Assembly: GCA_943788045.1 (NCBI GenBank)
Contig: CALSOT010000002.1
Span: forward strand, 738,310 to 802,309
Direction: 5' to 3'
DNA from: an uncultured Polaribacter sp.
GTDB taxonomy: Bacteria; Bacteroidota; Bacteroidia; Flavobacteriales; Flavobacteriaceae
DNA: 64,000 bases
A program made the translations under genes and the position numbers. Of this stretch, positions 52,917-62,241 are shown one piece after another (position 1 is the stretch's first letter; each line of letters starts with the position of its first letter). Below the pieces are notes generated by a model. It ran no database searches and was not told the DNA's origin. It worked only from the letters and a program-made list of their open reading frames with translations.

Positions 52917-53207
52917 TTATTTTTCTTCAAAATCTTCTTGAAAAGCTGATGGTAAAATATCTGGTATTAATTTTATCAAAAGTGGCAGAAGCAATGCACC
53001 TCCTGGCAGTAAAAATACTGCTAACGCAGGAATCGTTTTGCAAATATCTAATAATTGGATTTTAATTTTTTCTTTTTCTTCTTCGGATAAATTCGTGTGA
53101 GTTGCTTTTTTAATTAATGAAATAGCTTCCTTACTTTGTTTTAACTCTTGGCCAAACCTTTGCTTATTTTTATCTAGTAAAAGCTTTATTTCGTCTATAC
53201 TATTCAT
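52917..53207 (-). CDS. Small LETM1-like protein
   Basis: A 96-residue protein. A charged helix (about 1-50) is followed by a hydrophobic stretch AVFLLPGGALLLPLLIKLIP and DILPSAFQE, which resembles the core of the mitochondrial LETM1 (YLH47) domain, including the PGGALLLPLL sequence. Its start shares a base with the stop of the proline dehydrogenase gene. In mitochondria LETM1 proteins affect ion transport and ribosome binding; the bacterial role is unknown. The hydrophobic core could sit in the membrane. Confidence 0.72.
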   Translation of the reverse strand: MNSIDEIKLLLDKNKQRFGQELKQSKEAISLIKKATHTNLSEEEKEKIKIQLLDICKTIPALAVFLLPGGALLLPLLIKLIPDILPSAFQEDFEEK

Positions 53208-54367
53208 TATAATTTCCTCCTCTTTCTTTCTGTTTTAATAAGATTTAATTCTCTATTTGTTTGACCAGCAACAGAGGTATTTTCCTCTGCTCGTCTAATT
53301 AAATATGGCATAACATCTCTTACTGGTCCGAAAGGAACATATTTAGCAACATTAAAACCAATATTTGATAAATTGTAACTAATGTGATCACTCATACCAT
53401 ACAATTGGCCGAACCACAAGCGCTCATCATTTACTGCAATTCCTTTTTCTTCTGCGAGTTCTTTAACTAAAAAGGAGCTTTCTTCATTATGAGTTCCCGC
53501 AAATAAACTCATTTTAGGATGCTCCATCATATATCTTATAGCAGTATTATAGTTCTCATCTGTTGCTTGCTTGTCTTTACATATTGTAGAAGGATATCCT
53601 TTTTCTTCCGCTCTTTTGCGTTCTTTCTCCATGTAAGCTCCCCGAACAACTTTCATGCCAATATAAAATCCTTTTTGTTGTGCTTTTTTGTGCAATTTTC
53701 TCAAATAGTCCATTCTATCATGTCGATACATTTGTAATGTATTGAAAATAATGGTTTTTTTCTTATTATAAATTTCCATTAAATCCTCTATTAAATCATC
53801 TGCAGCAGTTTGCATCCAACTTTCCTCTGCATCTATTAATAACGGAACATTTTTATCAAATGCCGCTTTACAAACAGTATGATAACGCTCTTTCACTTTT
53901 AACCATTCAGACTTTTCACTACTAGACAACTGTTTATTTTCAGTTATTTTTTGATATAAAGCAAATCTTCCAAATCCTGTTGGTTTAAAAACAGCAAACG
54001 GAATTGATTCTTTTTGTTCAGCAAAGTTGATGATTTTTAAAATCTTTTTTAGTGTAGCGTCAAATTCTTCTTCACTCTCCTTTCCTTCTACTGAGTAATC
54101 TAACACAGAAGAAACACCTTTTGTATACATTTTTTCAATGTTAGGCATACAATCTGACTCAGTCACTCCACCACAAAAGTGATCAAATACCGTAGATCTT
54201 ATTAAACCCTCTACTGGTAAATGCGCTTTTAAAGCAAAATTAGTAACTGCAGTCCCAATTCTTACCATAGGTTCATTTTGAATCATTTTGAATAAAAAAT
54301 AAGCCCTTTCTAACTGAGAATCTGATTTTAGCGCAAATGCAATTGCTGTATTGTCAAAAATTTTCAT
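53207..54367 (-). CDS. Proline dehydrogenase
   Basis: A 386-residue (beta-alpha)8 FAD enzyme. Catalytic-face motifs are AVFKPTGFGRFALY, PLLIDAEESWMQ, FNTLQMYRHD, KVVRGAYMEKER and the conserved LFAGTHNEES, with YVPFGPVRDVMPYLIRRAEEN near the end. It converts proline to pyrroline-5-carboxylate. ATG 54367 (MKIFDNTAIAF) is used instead of the longer frame's TTG because a TATATTTG promoter box lies across that TTG. The enzyme is monofunctional; the P5C dehydrogenase is not here. Confidence 0.92.
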   Translation of the reverse strand: MKIFDNTAIAFALKSDSQLERAYFLFKMIQNEPMVRIGTAVTNFALKAHLPVEGLIRSTVFDHFCGGVTESDCMPNIEKMYTKGVSSVLDYSVEGKESEEEFDATLKKILKIINFAEQKESIPFAVFKPTGFGRFALYQKITENKQLSSSEKSEWLKVKERYHTVCKAAFDKNVPLLIDAEESWMQTAADDLIEDLMEIYNKKKTIIFNTLQMYRHDRMDYLRKLHKKAQQKGFYIGMKVVRGAYMEKERKRAEEKGYPSTICKDKQATDENYNTAIRYMMEHPKMSLFAGTHNEESSFLVKELAEEKGIAVNDERLWFGQLYGMSDHISYNLSNIGFNVAKYVPFGPVRDVMPYLIRRAEENTSVAGQTNRELNLIKTERKRRKL

Positions 54368-54388
54368 TGAACATGATTTTGTCTCAAA

Positions 54389-54396
54389 CAAATATA
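54389..54396 (-). promoter_or_regulatory. -7 box of the proline dehydrogenase gene
   Basis: Minus-strand TATATTTG overlaps the upstream TTG codon of the longest frame; this makes that TTG an unlikely start. It is 21 bp before ATG 54367. A -33 element is not evident. Confidence 0.5.
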
Positions 54397-54456
54397 GCGA
54401 TAGAATGACAATAATTGAATTTTTTATTTTTAATTTGCATGCTTAATTAATCATCA

Positions 54457-55515
54457 ATGAAAACTATCCAAGCAGGAACATATAACGTTCATTTTCAGCA
54501 CAAAGCATACAAATTACTCTCTAATTTAGTTGAAGATAACAATTACTCTACTGTCTTTATTTTGGTAGATGAGAATACTTTAGAGCACTGTTATCCAAAA
54601 TTTATTCCAAATTTTGCTACCGAAAAGCGTATTGAAGTAATCGAAATTGAATCTGGAGAAATCAATAAAAACATTGAAACTTGTATTCATGTTTGGAATA
54701 CAATCACAGAATTGGGCGGAGATAGAAAAAGTTTAATAATCACTTTAGGTGGCGGGGTAATTACAGATTTAGGTGGTTTTGTTGCTTCTTGTTTTAAACG
54801 TGGAATTGATTTTGTAAATATACCAACAACACTATTATCTATGGTTGATGCATCTGTTGGAGGAAAAACTGGAGTTGATTTAGGTGTATTAAAAAATCAA
54901 ATTGGTTTGTTTGCAAATCCCAAAATGGTTATTGTAGATTCTGATTACCTAACAACAGTTACAGAAAGGGAGATTAAATCTGGAACAGCGGAAATTATTA
55001 AGTACGGACTCACGTATGACACTGATCTATTCTATGAAATAAAAAATAACAAAAATTTAAAAATTAGCAATTTAATTCATAGATCTATTGAAATCAAAAA
55101 TGAAGTTGTATTGCAAGATCCTAAAGAACAAAACTTACGAAAAATTTTAAATTTTGGTCATACTTTAGGTCATGCGATTGAGTCTTTTTATCTCGAAGCG
55201 ATAGACAAAGAAAATCTGACTCATGGCGAAGCCATTGCTATTGGTATGGTTTGTGAAAGCTTTATGTCATATAAATTATTAGGGTTCCCTGCAGAAAAAG
55301 TAAATGAAATAAAAGAAGTTATTTCATCAATTTACAAAAGGACACATCTTTTAAAAGAGGATTTTTCTGACATTATGGAATTGTTAAAACACGATAAGAA
55401 AAATATAAACGGACAAGTAAACTTTGTTTTGTTAAACGATTATGAAGATTATAAAATAGACTGTAAAGTCCCTGAAAAATTAATTTTAGAAAGTATGGAA
55501 TTTTATAATGAATAA
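54457..55515 (+). CDS. aroB: AroB, 3-dehydroquinate synthase
   Basis: A 352-residue enzyme with LGGGVITDLGGFVAS (about 104-118), NIPTTLLSMVDASVGGKTGVD, zinc-ligand region KYGLTYD and HTLGHAIES, plus LTHGEAIAIGM. It makes dehydroquinate from DAHP, and with aroK at 28962 belongs to the shikimate pathway. Its start is divergent from proline dehydrogenase with a TAATTTG box at 54431-54437. Length is normal. Confidence 0.97.
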   Translation: MKTIQAGTYNVHFQHKAYKLLSNLVEDNNYSTVFILVDENTLEHCYPKFIPNFATEKRIEVIEIESGEINKNIETCIHVWNTITELGGDRKSLIITLGGGVITDLGGFVASCFKRGIDFVNIPTTLLSMVDASVGGKTGVDLGVLKNQIGLFANPKMVIVDSDYLTTVTEREIKSGTAEIIKYGLTYDTDLFYEIKNNKNLKISNLIHRSIEIKNEVVLQDPKEQNLRKILNFGHTLGHAIESFYLEAIDKENLTHGEAIAIGMVCESFMSYKLLGFPAEKVNEIKEVISSIYKRTHLLKEDFSDIMELLKHDKKNINGQVNFVLLNDYEDYKIDCKVPEKLILESMEFYNE

Positions 55516-55540
55516 ATAATTTTCAATTTTTTAGAAAACA

Positions 55541-55576
55541 AAAAAGGCTTCCATATTTAAATATGAAAGCCTTTTT
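55541..55576. terminator. Bidirectional terminator between aroB and the barrel receptor gene
   Basis: AAAAAGGCTTCCATATTT faces AAATATGAAAGCCTTTTT with a single mismatch, flanked by extra A and T runs. Confidence 0.88.
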
Positions 55577-55592
55577 TAATTTATTATAATCC

Positions 55593-58136
55593 TTAAAATT
55601 CTCTTTTACCAAATTCACTATCAATAAATTTAGATTTATTTTTAGCGGCATTAAAAGTATAAGAAAGATTTAAAGAAACTGCATCTACTTCGTAAACATA
55701 GTTTGTAGTTGTATAATATTCGTTTGGTCTTGATGTTGTTATGCGCTGTTCATTCGTTTTAAACAATCCCATATCAATATTCTGCCATTGCAGTGTGGCT
55801 GTTAACCTATCATCCATAAACTTTTTTCTGAAAGTTAAGTTTGGTGAATAAAAACGGGAATCTTCTCCCATTGCAGTATTTCTATCCGATAAATAATTAA
55901 AAGTGAATTGTACAGAAGCGTTTTCCCAAAAATTATAAGTAGAATTTAAATTAAAAGAGTAAATAGTTGATTTTGAATCTATATTATAATCCCTTTCAAT
56001 TCCATCTCTGTGTCTAAAATTGAGAACACCATCGATTGCATAATTATATACATTTACCCCTATAATATTAGACCAATTTCGGGTTGGTTTTATAACCGCG
56101 CCAACTTCTAAACCAATAGAATTACTCTTACCAACGTTTGAATACACTCTATTAATAATTGTATCTATTACTGCTCCACCTTTTTCATAAGCCAACGTAT
56201 TTACACGATTAATTACATTATCTACATGTCTAAAATAAGCAGTTGCATAAACAGAATTTCCTGTTTTCAATTTTTTAGTAATTCCTAATTCTACTAAATC
56301 TATAAATTCCGGTGACAAAGTATTATCTCCTTGTTCAAAAACTTCAGAATGCTCACGTTCTGCAAAACTGTTCATTTTAAAACTAGTTGTTCTTTCCACT
56401 CTTTTACTGTACGCTGTTTTTATATTCGTTTTATCATTAACCTTATATTGTAAAGATGCCGAAGGAAATAACTTTACAAAATCATACTGATATACATTTT
56501 CTATTGTTTCGCTCTTTAAAGCCTCTTTATAAACTCTATCCATAGATTCTAAACGCACACCAGCATTATAATTCCATTTACTTTTGGCACCTGTTACTTG
56601 CACGTACCCAGAATGAATTTTTCTTTTTAAACTTACATCACTAGAAAACTCAGGCACTAAATCATCAGCTGTAAACTTTGAAACGACATTTGTATTTCTA
56701 AAATACTCAAATTTACCTGTGTGATCTAAATCACGATACTGATAACCCGTTTCTAAAGTTCCAAAAGAAAAAGGTTTCCATTGATAATCTAGGTTAAAAC
56801 GAGTTCCGTATAAAGGATTATCGTTCGTATTATATTCTCTTTGATAAACGATAGTATTGTCAGGGTCTCCTAAATTATCATTTTCTGTTGGACCACCTAA
56901 AAATGTATACTCATATAAAATAGACGTTGAAATTTTCGATTTATCGTCAAACTTATGTGAATAATCAAAACTACCTAGAGCAAAATCCCCTTTTCTAATT
57001 CTTAAATTATGATTGTAATATGCAAATGTATAATCTCGATTAGAACCATCAATTGGAGAAATTGCATGATTATCATAATAAATAATATCTGCTAAACGCT
57101 CTTTAGTGCGCTTTCCTGCAAAGAAACCTAAAGAATACGTATCGGATTTATTTGGAGTATAATCTATATTAAAACGACCATTATAAGTTACTTCATCAAA
57201 ACTACGCTCACCATCAGAAGGTAAAAAAGTAGTTTTATTCTGATCTTTATTTATAATGTACATATCTCCCTCTCTTCTTCCCGTTTTATCATTTCTTTGA
57301 TAACTTGCTCCAACAGAGAAATTCCAATTATCAGTTCTTTTGTTGATAGTTGCATCAATTCCGTATCTTTTTGCAGCAACTTTAGTATCATAATCTTCTA
57401 TTGAAGGGAATCCACCACGAACATTTATTTGTGCAAAAGTGCCATTAATCGCACCTTTTTTAGTAATAACATTTAAAATACCACCTTTCCCCTCAGGATC
57501 GTATTTCGCCGAAGGAGCCGTTATTAATTCTAGACTTTCTAATGCATTTGCAGGTAACTGAGCTAAAATTGCACTCGCATTTCCTTGTGTTGGTTTTCCG
57601 TTGATTAAAACAGTAAAACCTTTACTTCCTCTCACACTAATTTCACCTAAACCATCAATAGTTACTGATGGTAAATTTTTAACCACATCTATGGCATTAC
57701 CACCAACAGTGCTCTGGTATTTCTTTGTATCAAATACCTGTCTGTCAATTTTGTGTAAAACGGCTTGTTTCTCTGTTCTAACAACAACTTCATTTAATTG
57801 ATTAGAAGATCCTAAAATTAATTTTATAATTCCTAAATCTTTTTTCTCTCCTTTTTTATTGATAACAATAGAGTTTATTGTGTTTTTTTGATAACCTAAA
57901 AAAGAAGCCTCTAAATAATAATTTCCTGGTTTTATATCAGAAATTGAAAAAAATCCTTCTTTGTTTGATATTGTTCCAACAACTAATTTATTATTCAATG
58001 TTTTATAAATTGCTACACTAGCATATTCTAGCGGATAATTATCTTCATTATCTACAACTTTTCCTTTTAATTGAGCTGTTGCAACCTGGCATATATTTAA
58101 AACTAATAATAAAAACAGCCATTTTTTTAATTCCAT
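55593..58136 (-). CDS. TonB-dependent receptor-like outer-membrane beta-barrel protein
   Basis: An 847-residue outer-membrane protein. The signal peptide KKWLFLLLVLNICQVATAQ is followed by a CarboxypepD_reg-like domain (about 22-110: LKGKVVDNEDNYPLEYASVAIY), a plug domain (about 125-220: DVVKNLPSVTIDGLGEISVRGSKGFTVLINGKPTQGN) and a large barrel with many Tyr/Asn-rich strands ending FGKREF. It is of the OMP_b-brl_3 family. There is no partner SusD gene, so it is not a standard Sus pair. It may import a nutrient or a siderophore; substrate unknown. Cut off downstream by a terminator. Confidence 0.9.
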   Translation of the reverse strand: MELKKWLFLLLVLNICQVATAQLKGKVVDNEDNYPLEYASVAIYKTLNNKLVVGTISNKEGFFSISDIKPGNYYLEASFLGYQKNTINSIVINKKGEKKDLGIIKLILGSSNQLNEVVVRTEKQAVLHKIDRQVFDTKKYQSTVGGNAIDVVKNLPSVTIDGLGEISVRGSKGFTVLINGKPTQGNASAILAQLPANALESLELITAPSAKYDPEGKGGILNVITKKGAINGTFAQINVRGGFPSIEDYDTKVAAKRYGIDATINKRTDNWNFSVGASYQRNDKTGRREGDMYIINKDQNKTTFLPSDGERSFDEVTYNGRFNIDYTPNKSDTYSLGFFAGKRTKERLADIIYYDNHAISPIDGSNRDYTFAYYNHNLRIRKGDFALGSFDYSHKFDDKSKISTSILYEYTFLGGPTENDNLGDPDNTIVYQREYNTNDNPLYGTRFNLDYQWKPFSFGTLETGYQYRDLDHTGKFEYFRNTNVVSKFTADDLVPEFSSDVSLKRKIHSGYVQVTGAKSKWNYNAGVRLESMDRVYKEALKSETIENVYQYDFVKLFPSASLQYKVNDKTNIKTAYSKRVERTTSFKMNSFAEREHSEVFEQGDNTLSPEFIDLVELGITKKLKTGNSVYATAYFRHVDNVINRVNTLAYEKGGAVIDTIINRVYSNVGKSNSIGLEVGAVIKPTRNWSNIIGVNVYNYAIDGVLNFRHRDGIERDYNIDSKSTIYSFNLNSTYNFWENASVQFTFNYLSDRNTAMGEDSRFYSPNLTFRKKFMDDRLTATLQWQNIDMGLFKTNEQRITTSRPNEYYTTTNYVYEVDAVSLNLSYTFNAAKNKSKFIDSEFGKREF

Positions 58137-58240
58137 AGAAATAAGTTTAATTTATTTAAATTGATAAAATTACATTTATTTAGCCTATTAGACTAAAAAA
58201 ATAAATAAGGTTTAATAGGTTTTAGATTTTTATTGATATC

Positions 58241-58270
58241 AAAAAAAATCCTTCTTTTCAGAAGGATTTT
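58241..58270 (-). terminator. Terminator of the cold-shock-domain gene
   Basis: AAAATCCTTC and GAAGGATTTT pair over 10 bp; on the minus strand the hairpin runs into TTTTTTTT, 20 bp past the cold-shock stop. Confidence 0.88.
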
Positions 58271-58289
58271 ATATTTTTATAAAAAAATA

Positions 58290-58742
58290 TTAAATTTTTG
58301 TAACTTTTACAGCGTTCATACCGCGCATCCCTCTTTCTAATTCAAAAGAAACTTTATCGTTTTCAGCAATTTCATCAATTAAACCACTTACGTGCGTAAA
58401 ATATTTTTCGTTATTCTCTATATCTATGATAAAACCAAAACCTTTAGATGAATCGAAGAAAGATACTTTTCCTTTTCTAACTGGATCTTCTTCTGGTAAA
58501 TCTTCTTTTTTAGTTACAGAAATTTGAATATCTTCCAATTCAACCTCTACTTTTAAATCTGGATCTGGTGGAGTATCTGTTAAGTTTCCATTATGATCTA
58601 CATAAGCAAATTGAATACCAGTTGAACCGTTTTCTTCCTTTTCTGCTTTTCTAGCCTCCATTTTCTTCTGTTTGTCTAGACGCTTCTTTAAACGTTTTTT
58701 TTCTTTTTCACTTTTACTAAATGTTTGTTGTGACTTTGCCAT
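58290..58742 (-). CDS. Cold-shock-domain protein with a basic N-terminal extension
   Basis: A 150-residue protein. Residues 1-45 are strongly basic (KSEKEKKRLKKRLDKQKKMEARKAEK), about 46-85 are acidic, and the last 65 hold a cold-shock domain with RNP1-like KGFGFI and RNP2-like YFTHVS, ending AVKVTKI. It likely binds single-stranded nucleic acid as an RNA chaperone. The domain is C-terminal, a layout common in Bacteroidota cold-shock proteins. Its leader is about 110 bases long if the box at 58860-58867 is the promoter, as for cold-shock mRNAs. Confidence 0.88.
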   Translation of the reverse strand: MAKSQQTFSKSEKEKKRLKKRLDKQKKMEARKAEKEENGSTGIQFAYVDHNGNLTDTPPDPDLKVEVELEDIQISVTKKEDLPEEDPVRKGKVSFFDSSKGFGFIIDIENNEKYFTHVSGLIDEIAENDKVSFELERGMRGMNAVKVTKI

Positions 58743-59234
58743 TTAAAAATATAAGAGTTTTAAATTATTGTTTCTAATAAGAAAAATACCTAACTTGAAA
58801 TTAAAAATCAAACTAACGCTAACTAGTATTATACCTGGGTTGTATTCTATCTTATTGTGCAAATATAGTAATTATTCACTAATTATTGTTGATAAGAATA
58901 GCGTATGTATCAAAAAGATATTAAAAATAATAATTTATTCTTTTTCAAAATAATACTATTTTTTATTTAATTAAAACGATAAAAAAATATTGAATACATG
59001 CAGATTTTTCTTCACATAACAGAGTAAAAGAAAATATGAATTTCAATAAATGATAAGGTATTTACTCAATTTTGTCCGAGAAGTAAACCGTTTTAACTCG
59101 CTAACTAAGAGAAAAACATTAAGAAAAGTAGAAATCGCCTATTTATTAATCGTATACCAATTTCCAATAGGTAAATTGTGTCCTTTTATCTTTTTGATTT
59201 CTTAAAAATTTATAAATACTAGTGGTTTAATATC
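58743..59234. other. Intergenic region before the cold-shock gene
   Basis: It contains the long leader (58743-58853) and promoter box (58860-58867) of the cold-shock gene. Beyond that, 58980 to 59220 has no open frame or structure I can support; the TRIC gene ends at 59235 without a clear terminator. Confidence 0.55.
58860..58867 (-). promoter_or_regulatory. -7 box of the cold-shock-domain gene
   Basis: Minus-strand TATATTTG followed by C, exact TAnnTTTG, 118 bp before the ATG. No -33 TTG at the usual distance. Confidence 0.5.
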
Positions 59235-59858
59235 TCAACTTTTAGTGAATAAATCATCCTTAATTTTAGGTAATTGTAAATGAAATTTCACTGAAATTAC
59301 CCTGATAAAAACAATTACTATTGCAGAAATTATAAAAATAATAGTTTCAGTTACATTATAATAGTTCAAAATTAAATAAGTAACTCCACCGGCTAAACAA
59401 GCAGATGCATAAATTTCCTTTTGAAAAATTAATGGAATCTTATTTGTTAAAACATCGCGTAAAACTCCACCAAAAACAGCAGAGATCATTCCCATTATTA
59501 AAGCAATAATTGGGTGTAAATTAAAAGACAATCCTTTTTGCAAACCTAATAGTGTAAAAACACTTAAACCAATGGTATCAAATAAAAACATGGTTTTACT
59601 CAAGTACGCTATTTTACTTTTAAAAAGAAATGTAAAAACAACAGCTGTAAAAATGGTGTATAGGTAGTTTAAATCTCCAATCCAGTTTATTGGGTGTGCA
59701 TCAATTAAAACATCACGTAACATTCCGCCTCCAACCGCAGTAACAAATGCAATAATAATAACTCCAAATAAATCAAATTTTTTATCTGAAGCTACTAGTG
59801 CACCACTAATTGCAAAGGCGAAAGTTCCCAATATATCTAAAAGATAAATAAATTTCAT
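59235..59858 (-). CDS. TRIC-family cation channel (UPF0126)
   Basis: A 207-residue membrane protein with seven hydrophobic segments. The family's internal repeats each contain a glycine-rich motif and LRDVL: AVGGGMLRDVLIDAHP in the first half and AVFGGVLRDVLTNKIP in the second. This is the bacterial trimeric intracellular cation channel family, related to animal TRIC proteins. Function in bacteria is likely ion balance, from family knowledge only. Starts 28 bp after the DEAD helicase. Confidence 0.92.
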   Translation of the reverse strand: MKFIYLLDILGTFAFAISGALVASDKKFDLFGVIIIAFVTAVGGGMLRDVLIDAHPINWIGDLNYLYTIFTAVVFTFLFKSKIAYLSKTMFLFDTIGLSVFTLLGLQKGLSFNLHPIIALIMGMISAVFGGVLRDVLTNKIPLIFQKEIYASACLAGGVTYLILNYYNVTETIIFIISAIVIVFIRVISVKFHLQLPKIKDDLFTKS

Positions 59859-59886
59859 TTACTTCAATTTAACACTAAAATTGGTG

Positions 59887-61008
59887 TTATACTGTAACTT
59901 CAGAAAACTTAATATTCAATTCTTTCTGAATTTCATGAATTCTTGTTATTTCTGAAGGTAAAATAAAAGCTAATGACAGGCCTGTCTTTCCTGCCCTTGC
60001 TGTTCTTCCACTTCTATGAGTATAATACTCTAATTGTTCTGGCAATTGATGGTGTATTACGAACTCTAAACCACTTACGTCAATACCACGAGCAGAAACA
60101 TCTGTAGAAACTAAATATTGTAAATTTTCTTTTTTAAAAGCACGCATAACTTTATCGCGTTCTTTCTGTTGCATATCTCCCTCTAAAGCTCCTGCGGAAA
60201 AACCTTCTTCAATTAATAAATTTGCCAAATTCTGAGCACCAGCTTTTGTTCTACAAAAAACAATACCTCTTTGGTCTTGTCTTTTTTCTAAAAAAGTTAC
60301 AATATCATTTGCTTTTTCTTTTAAAGTGGTTTTTGCAAAATGATGTCGAATATTAGCATTTACTAAAGAATTTCTATTGACTTCTATTCTAGGAGCGTTC
60401 GAATCCATATATGTCTTTACAATTCTTTTTATCTCTTCTGGCATTGTGGCTGAAAATAACCATGTTTTTCTGTCAGACTTAGTTGTAAACTTTAAGATTC
60501 TATTTAAATCTTGCTTAAATCCCATACTGAGCATTTCATCTGCTTCATCTAGAATGACTGTTTTTACTTGACTAATATCTACGCTTCCTCTTTCTATTAA
60601 ATCTATCAATCTACCGGGAGTTGCGACTACAATATGTGTCGTTCGTTTCAGATTGTTCATTTGTCGATCAATCTTTTCTCCGCCAAAAACAGCTTCCACA
60701 AAAATTTGAGTTTTACTAAACTTCGTAAATTTAAATAATTGTTTTTTAATTTGCTGAACCAGCTCTCTTGTGGGCGACAAAATCAAAGCTTGTATATGAT
60801 CTGAATTAGCATCTGTGTGATGTAAAACTGGCAAGCCAAAAGCTGCTGTTTTTCCCGTACCAGTTTGCGCTAAACCTATAAAATCTGTTGGAGATCCTAA
60901 TAAAATTGGTATTGCTTTCTCTTGGATTTCTGAAGGAGTAGAAATCCCTAGTTCTTTAATCGCTTTTATATAATCTTTATTGATTCCTAAATTAGAAAAA
61001 GTTGACAT
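59887..61008 (-). CDS. DEAD-box RNA helicase
   Basis: A 373-residue helicase: Q motif GISTPSEIQEKAIP (about 21-34), AQTGTGKT (47-54), PTRELVQQ, DEADEML, SAT, and HRSGRTARAGK in order. It lacks the C-terminal basic extension of RhlE-type proteins and is therefore the minimal two-domain core. It most likely remodels rRNA or mRNA, perhaps in cold. The mRNA starts near the box at 61028-61035. Confidence 0.94.
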   Translation of the reverse strand: MSTFSNLGINKDYIKAIKELGISTPSEIQEKAIPILLGSPTDFIGLAQTGTGKTAAFGLPVLHHTDANSDHIQALILSPTRELVQQIKKQLFKFTKFSKTQIFVEAVFGGEKIDRQMNNLKRTTHIVVATPGRLIDLIERGSVDISQVKTVILDEADEMLSMGFKQDLNRILKFTTKSDRKTWLFSATMPEEIKRIVKTYMDSNAPRIEVNRNSLVNANIRHHFAKTTLKEKANDIVTFLEKRQDQRGIVFCRTKAGAQNLANLLIEEGFSAGALEGDMQQKERDKVMRAFKKENLQYLVSTDVSARGIDVSGLEFVIHHQLPEQLEYYTHRSGRTARAGKTGLSLAFILPSEITRIHEIQKELNIKFSEVTV

Positions 61009-61027
61009 TTTATATCTTAATTTTGTG

Positions 61028-61035
61028 CAAAGATA
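61028..61035 (-). promoter_or_regulatory. -7 box of the DEAD helicase gene
   Basis: Minus-strand TATCTTTG followed by C, exact TAnnTTTG, 19 bp before the ATG. No -33 TTG visible. Confidence 0.45.
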
Positions 61036-61038
61036 GTT

Positions 61039-61434
61039 TTATTTAGGAGGTTGTAATACTTTTAAAACATTTTCTCTAATCCTTGTAGGTTTCAAAGTTT
61101 TTGAGTCTAACATTAACCAAACTGTTTTAGCCTTAACTAATAATAAATTGTCTTTATAAAAATTCATAAAACGAATAGATGTAATTCCCTTCGTTTCACC
61201 TACCCAAGTTTTAACTGTAATTTTATCACCTAAAGTTGCTTGTTTTAAATAGTCAATTTCATGCCTTGTTACAACCCAAACATACTGCGGTAAAGGATTG
61301 TCTTTGGTTAAAAAAGCATAATGTTCTATTGCAATTTTATCCATCCATTTAACATAAACCAAATTATTGACATGTTTTAAAGTATCTATGTCTTTAGAAG
61401 AAACTGTTATTTTTAACGTAAAAACATTTTTCAT
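61039..61434 (-). CDS. Acyl-CoA thioesterase, hot-dog fold
   Basis: A protein of 131 residues in the 4-hydroxybenzoyl-CoA thioesterase group. The N-terminal DIDTLKHVNNLVYVKWMDKIAIEHY carries the hydrophobic helix and catalytic region, and HEIDYLKQATLGDKITVKTWV follows. I prefer ATG 61434 (MKNVFTLKITV) to the ATG two codons earlier. The substrate is unknown; relatives act on aromatic or medium-chain acyl-CoA. Between the DEAD helicase and DUF2461 genes, all minus strand. Confidence 0.85.
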   Translation of the reverse strand: MKNVFTLKITVSSKDIDTLKHVNNLVYVKWMDKIAIEHYAFLTKDNPLPQYVWVVTRHEIDYLKQATLGDKITVKTWVGETKGITSIRFMNFYKDNLLLVKAKTVWLMLDSKTLKPTRIRENVLKVLQPPK

Positions 61435-61510
61435 AAGCATTATTATGGAATCACCCTAAATAGTAATTCCTTAAATATTAAATTTCAACTGCAATTTGTA
61501 AACAAAAACA

Positions 61511-62185
61511 TTAAACAATCGATTCACCATTTAAATTTGTAGTTAGAATATCGCTAAACAGATTAAAAAAAGGACGAAGGGCTTTAAAACTTTCATCTAC
61601 ACTGTCTATAAAACCTGGCGATAACACCTCGGCATCTGTAAATTTTTTTGAGGCAATAAATCCTTTTTTTCTGAGTAAATTTACATCAGGATGCTCTTTA
61701 TCAAAACCTCTTGGTGCTGTCTTCAATTCTGATAAACTTTCAAATTCACCTCCAAAATGCTTTTTGTAATTTTTATCATTTAAAATATCCTTTATTTCGG
61801 AAGCATCTAACTCAATCTCTTTGCGAATTCTAAATAAATCTTCTTTATTTGGCTCCCAGAAACCACCTGCTAAAAATGACTCTCCTGGTCTAATTCTTAA
61901 AAAATATCCTCCTCGAAGCTCCTTCCCCAACCTAGAAAATGAATTTGCAAAATGAGCTTTATAAGGAGTTTTGTCTTTTGAAAAACGCACATCTCTGTAA
62001 ATTCGCATCATTTTAGATTTTTCAATCTCATCATGTTTTTGCAAGTTTATATAAATTTCTTCAAATATGTTTTTTGCATTTTGTTGCGCTAGAAGATAGT
62101 CTTCTTTATGACTAGCAAACCAATCTCTATTATTATTTTTTTTTAAATTATTTAAAAATTGAAAACTAGTTTTCTCGAATTCCAT
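61511..62185 (-). CDS. DUF2461 family protein
   Basis: A 224-residue protein with the family's conserved N-terminal FLNNLKKNNNRDWFASHKEDY and later MMRIYRDVRFSKDKTPYKAHF and GGYFLRIRPGESFLAGGFW. No signal peptide. The family has no assigned reaction. Divergent from the DUF1853 gene with 56 bp between the starts. Confidence 0.9.
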   Translation of the reverse strand: MEFEKTSFQFLNNLKKNNNRDWFASHKEDYLLAQQNAKNIFEEIYINLQKHDEIEKSKMMRIYRDVRFSKDKTPYKAHFANSFSRLGKELRGGYFLRIRPGESFLAGGFWEPNKEDLFRIRKEIELDASEIKDILNDKNYKKHFGGEFESLSELKTAPRGFDKEHPDVNLLRKKGFIASKKFTDAEVLSPGFIDSVDESFKALRPFFNLFSDILTTNLNGESIV

Positions 62186-62241
62186 TTTGATGATTTTTAA
62201 AAGCTAAATTTACAAAATAGATTTGTAACTTCGAATCAAAG

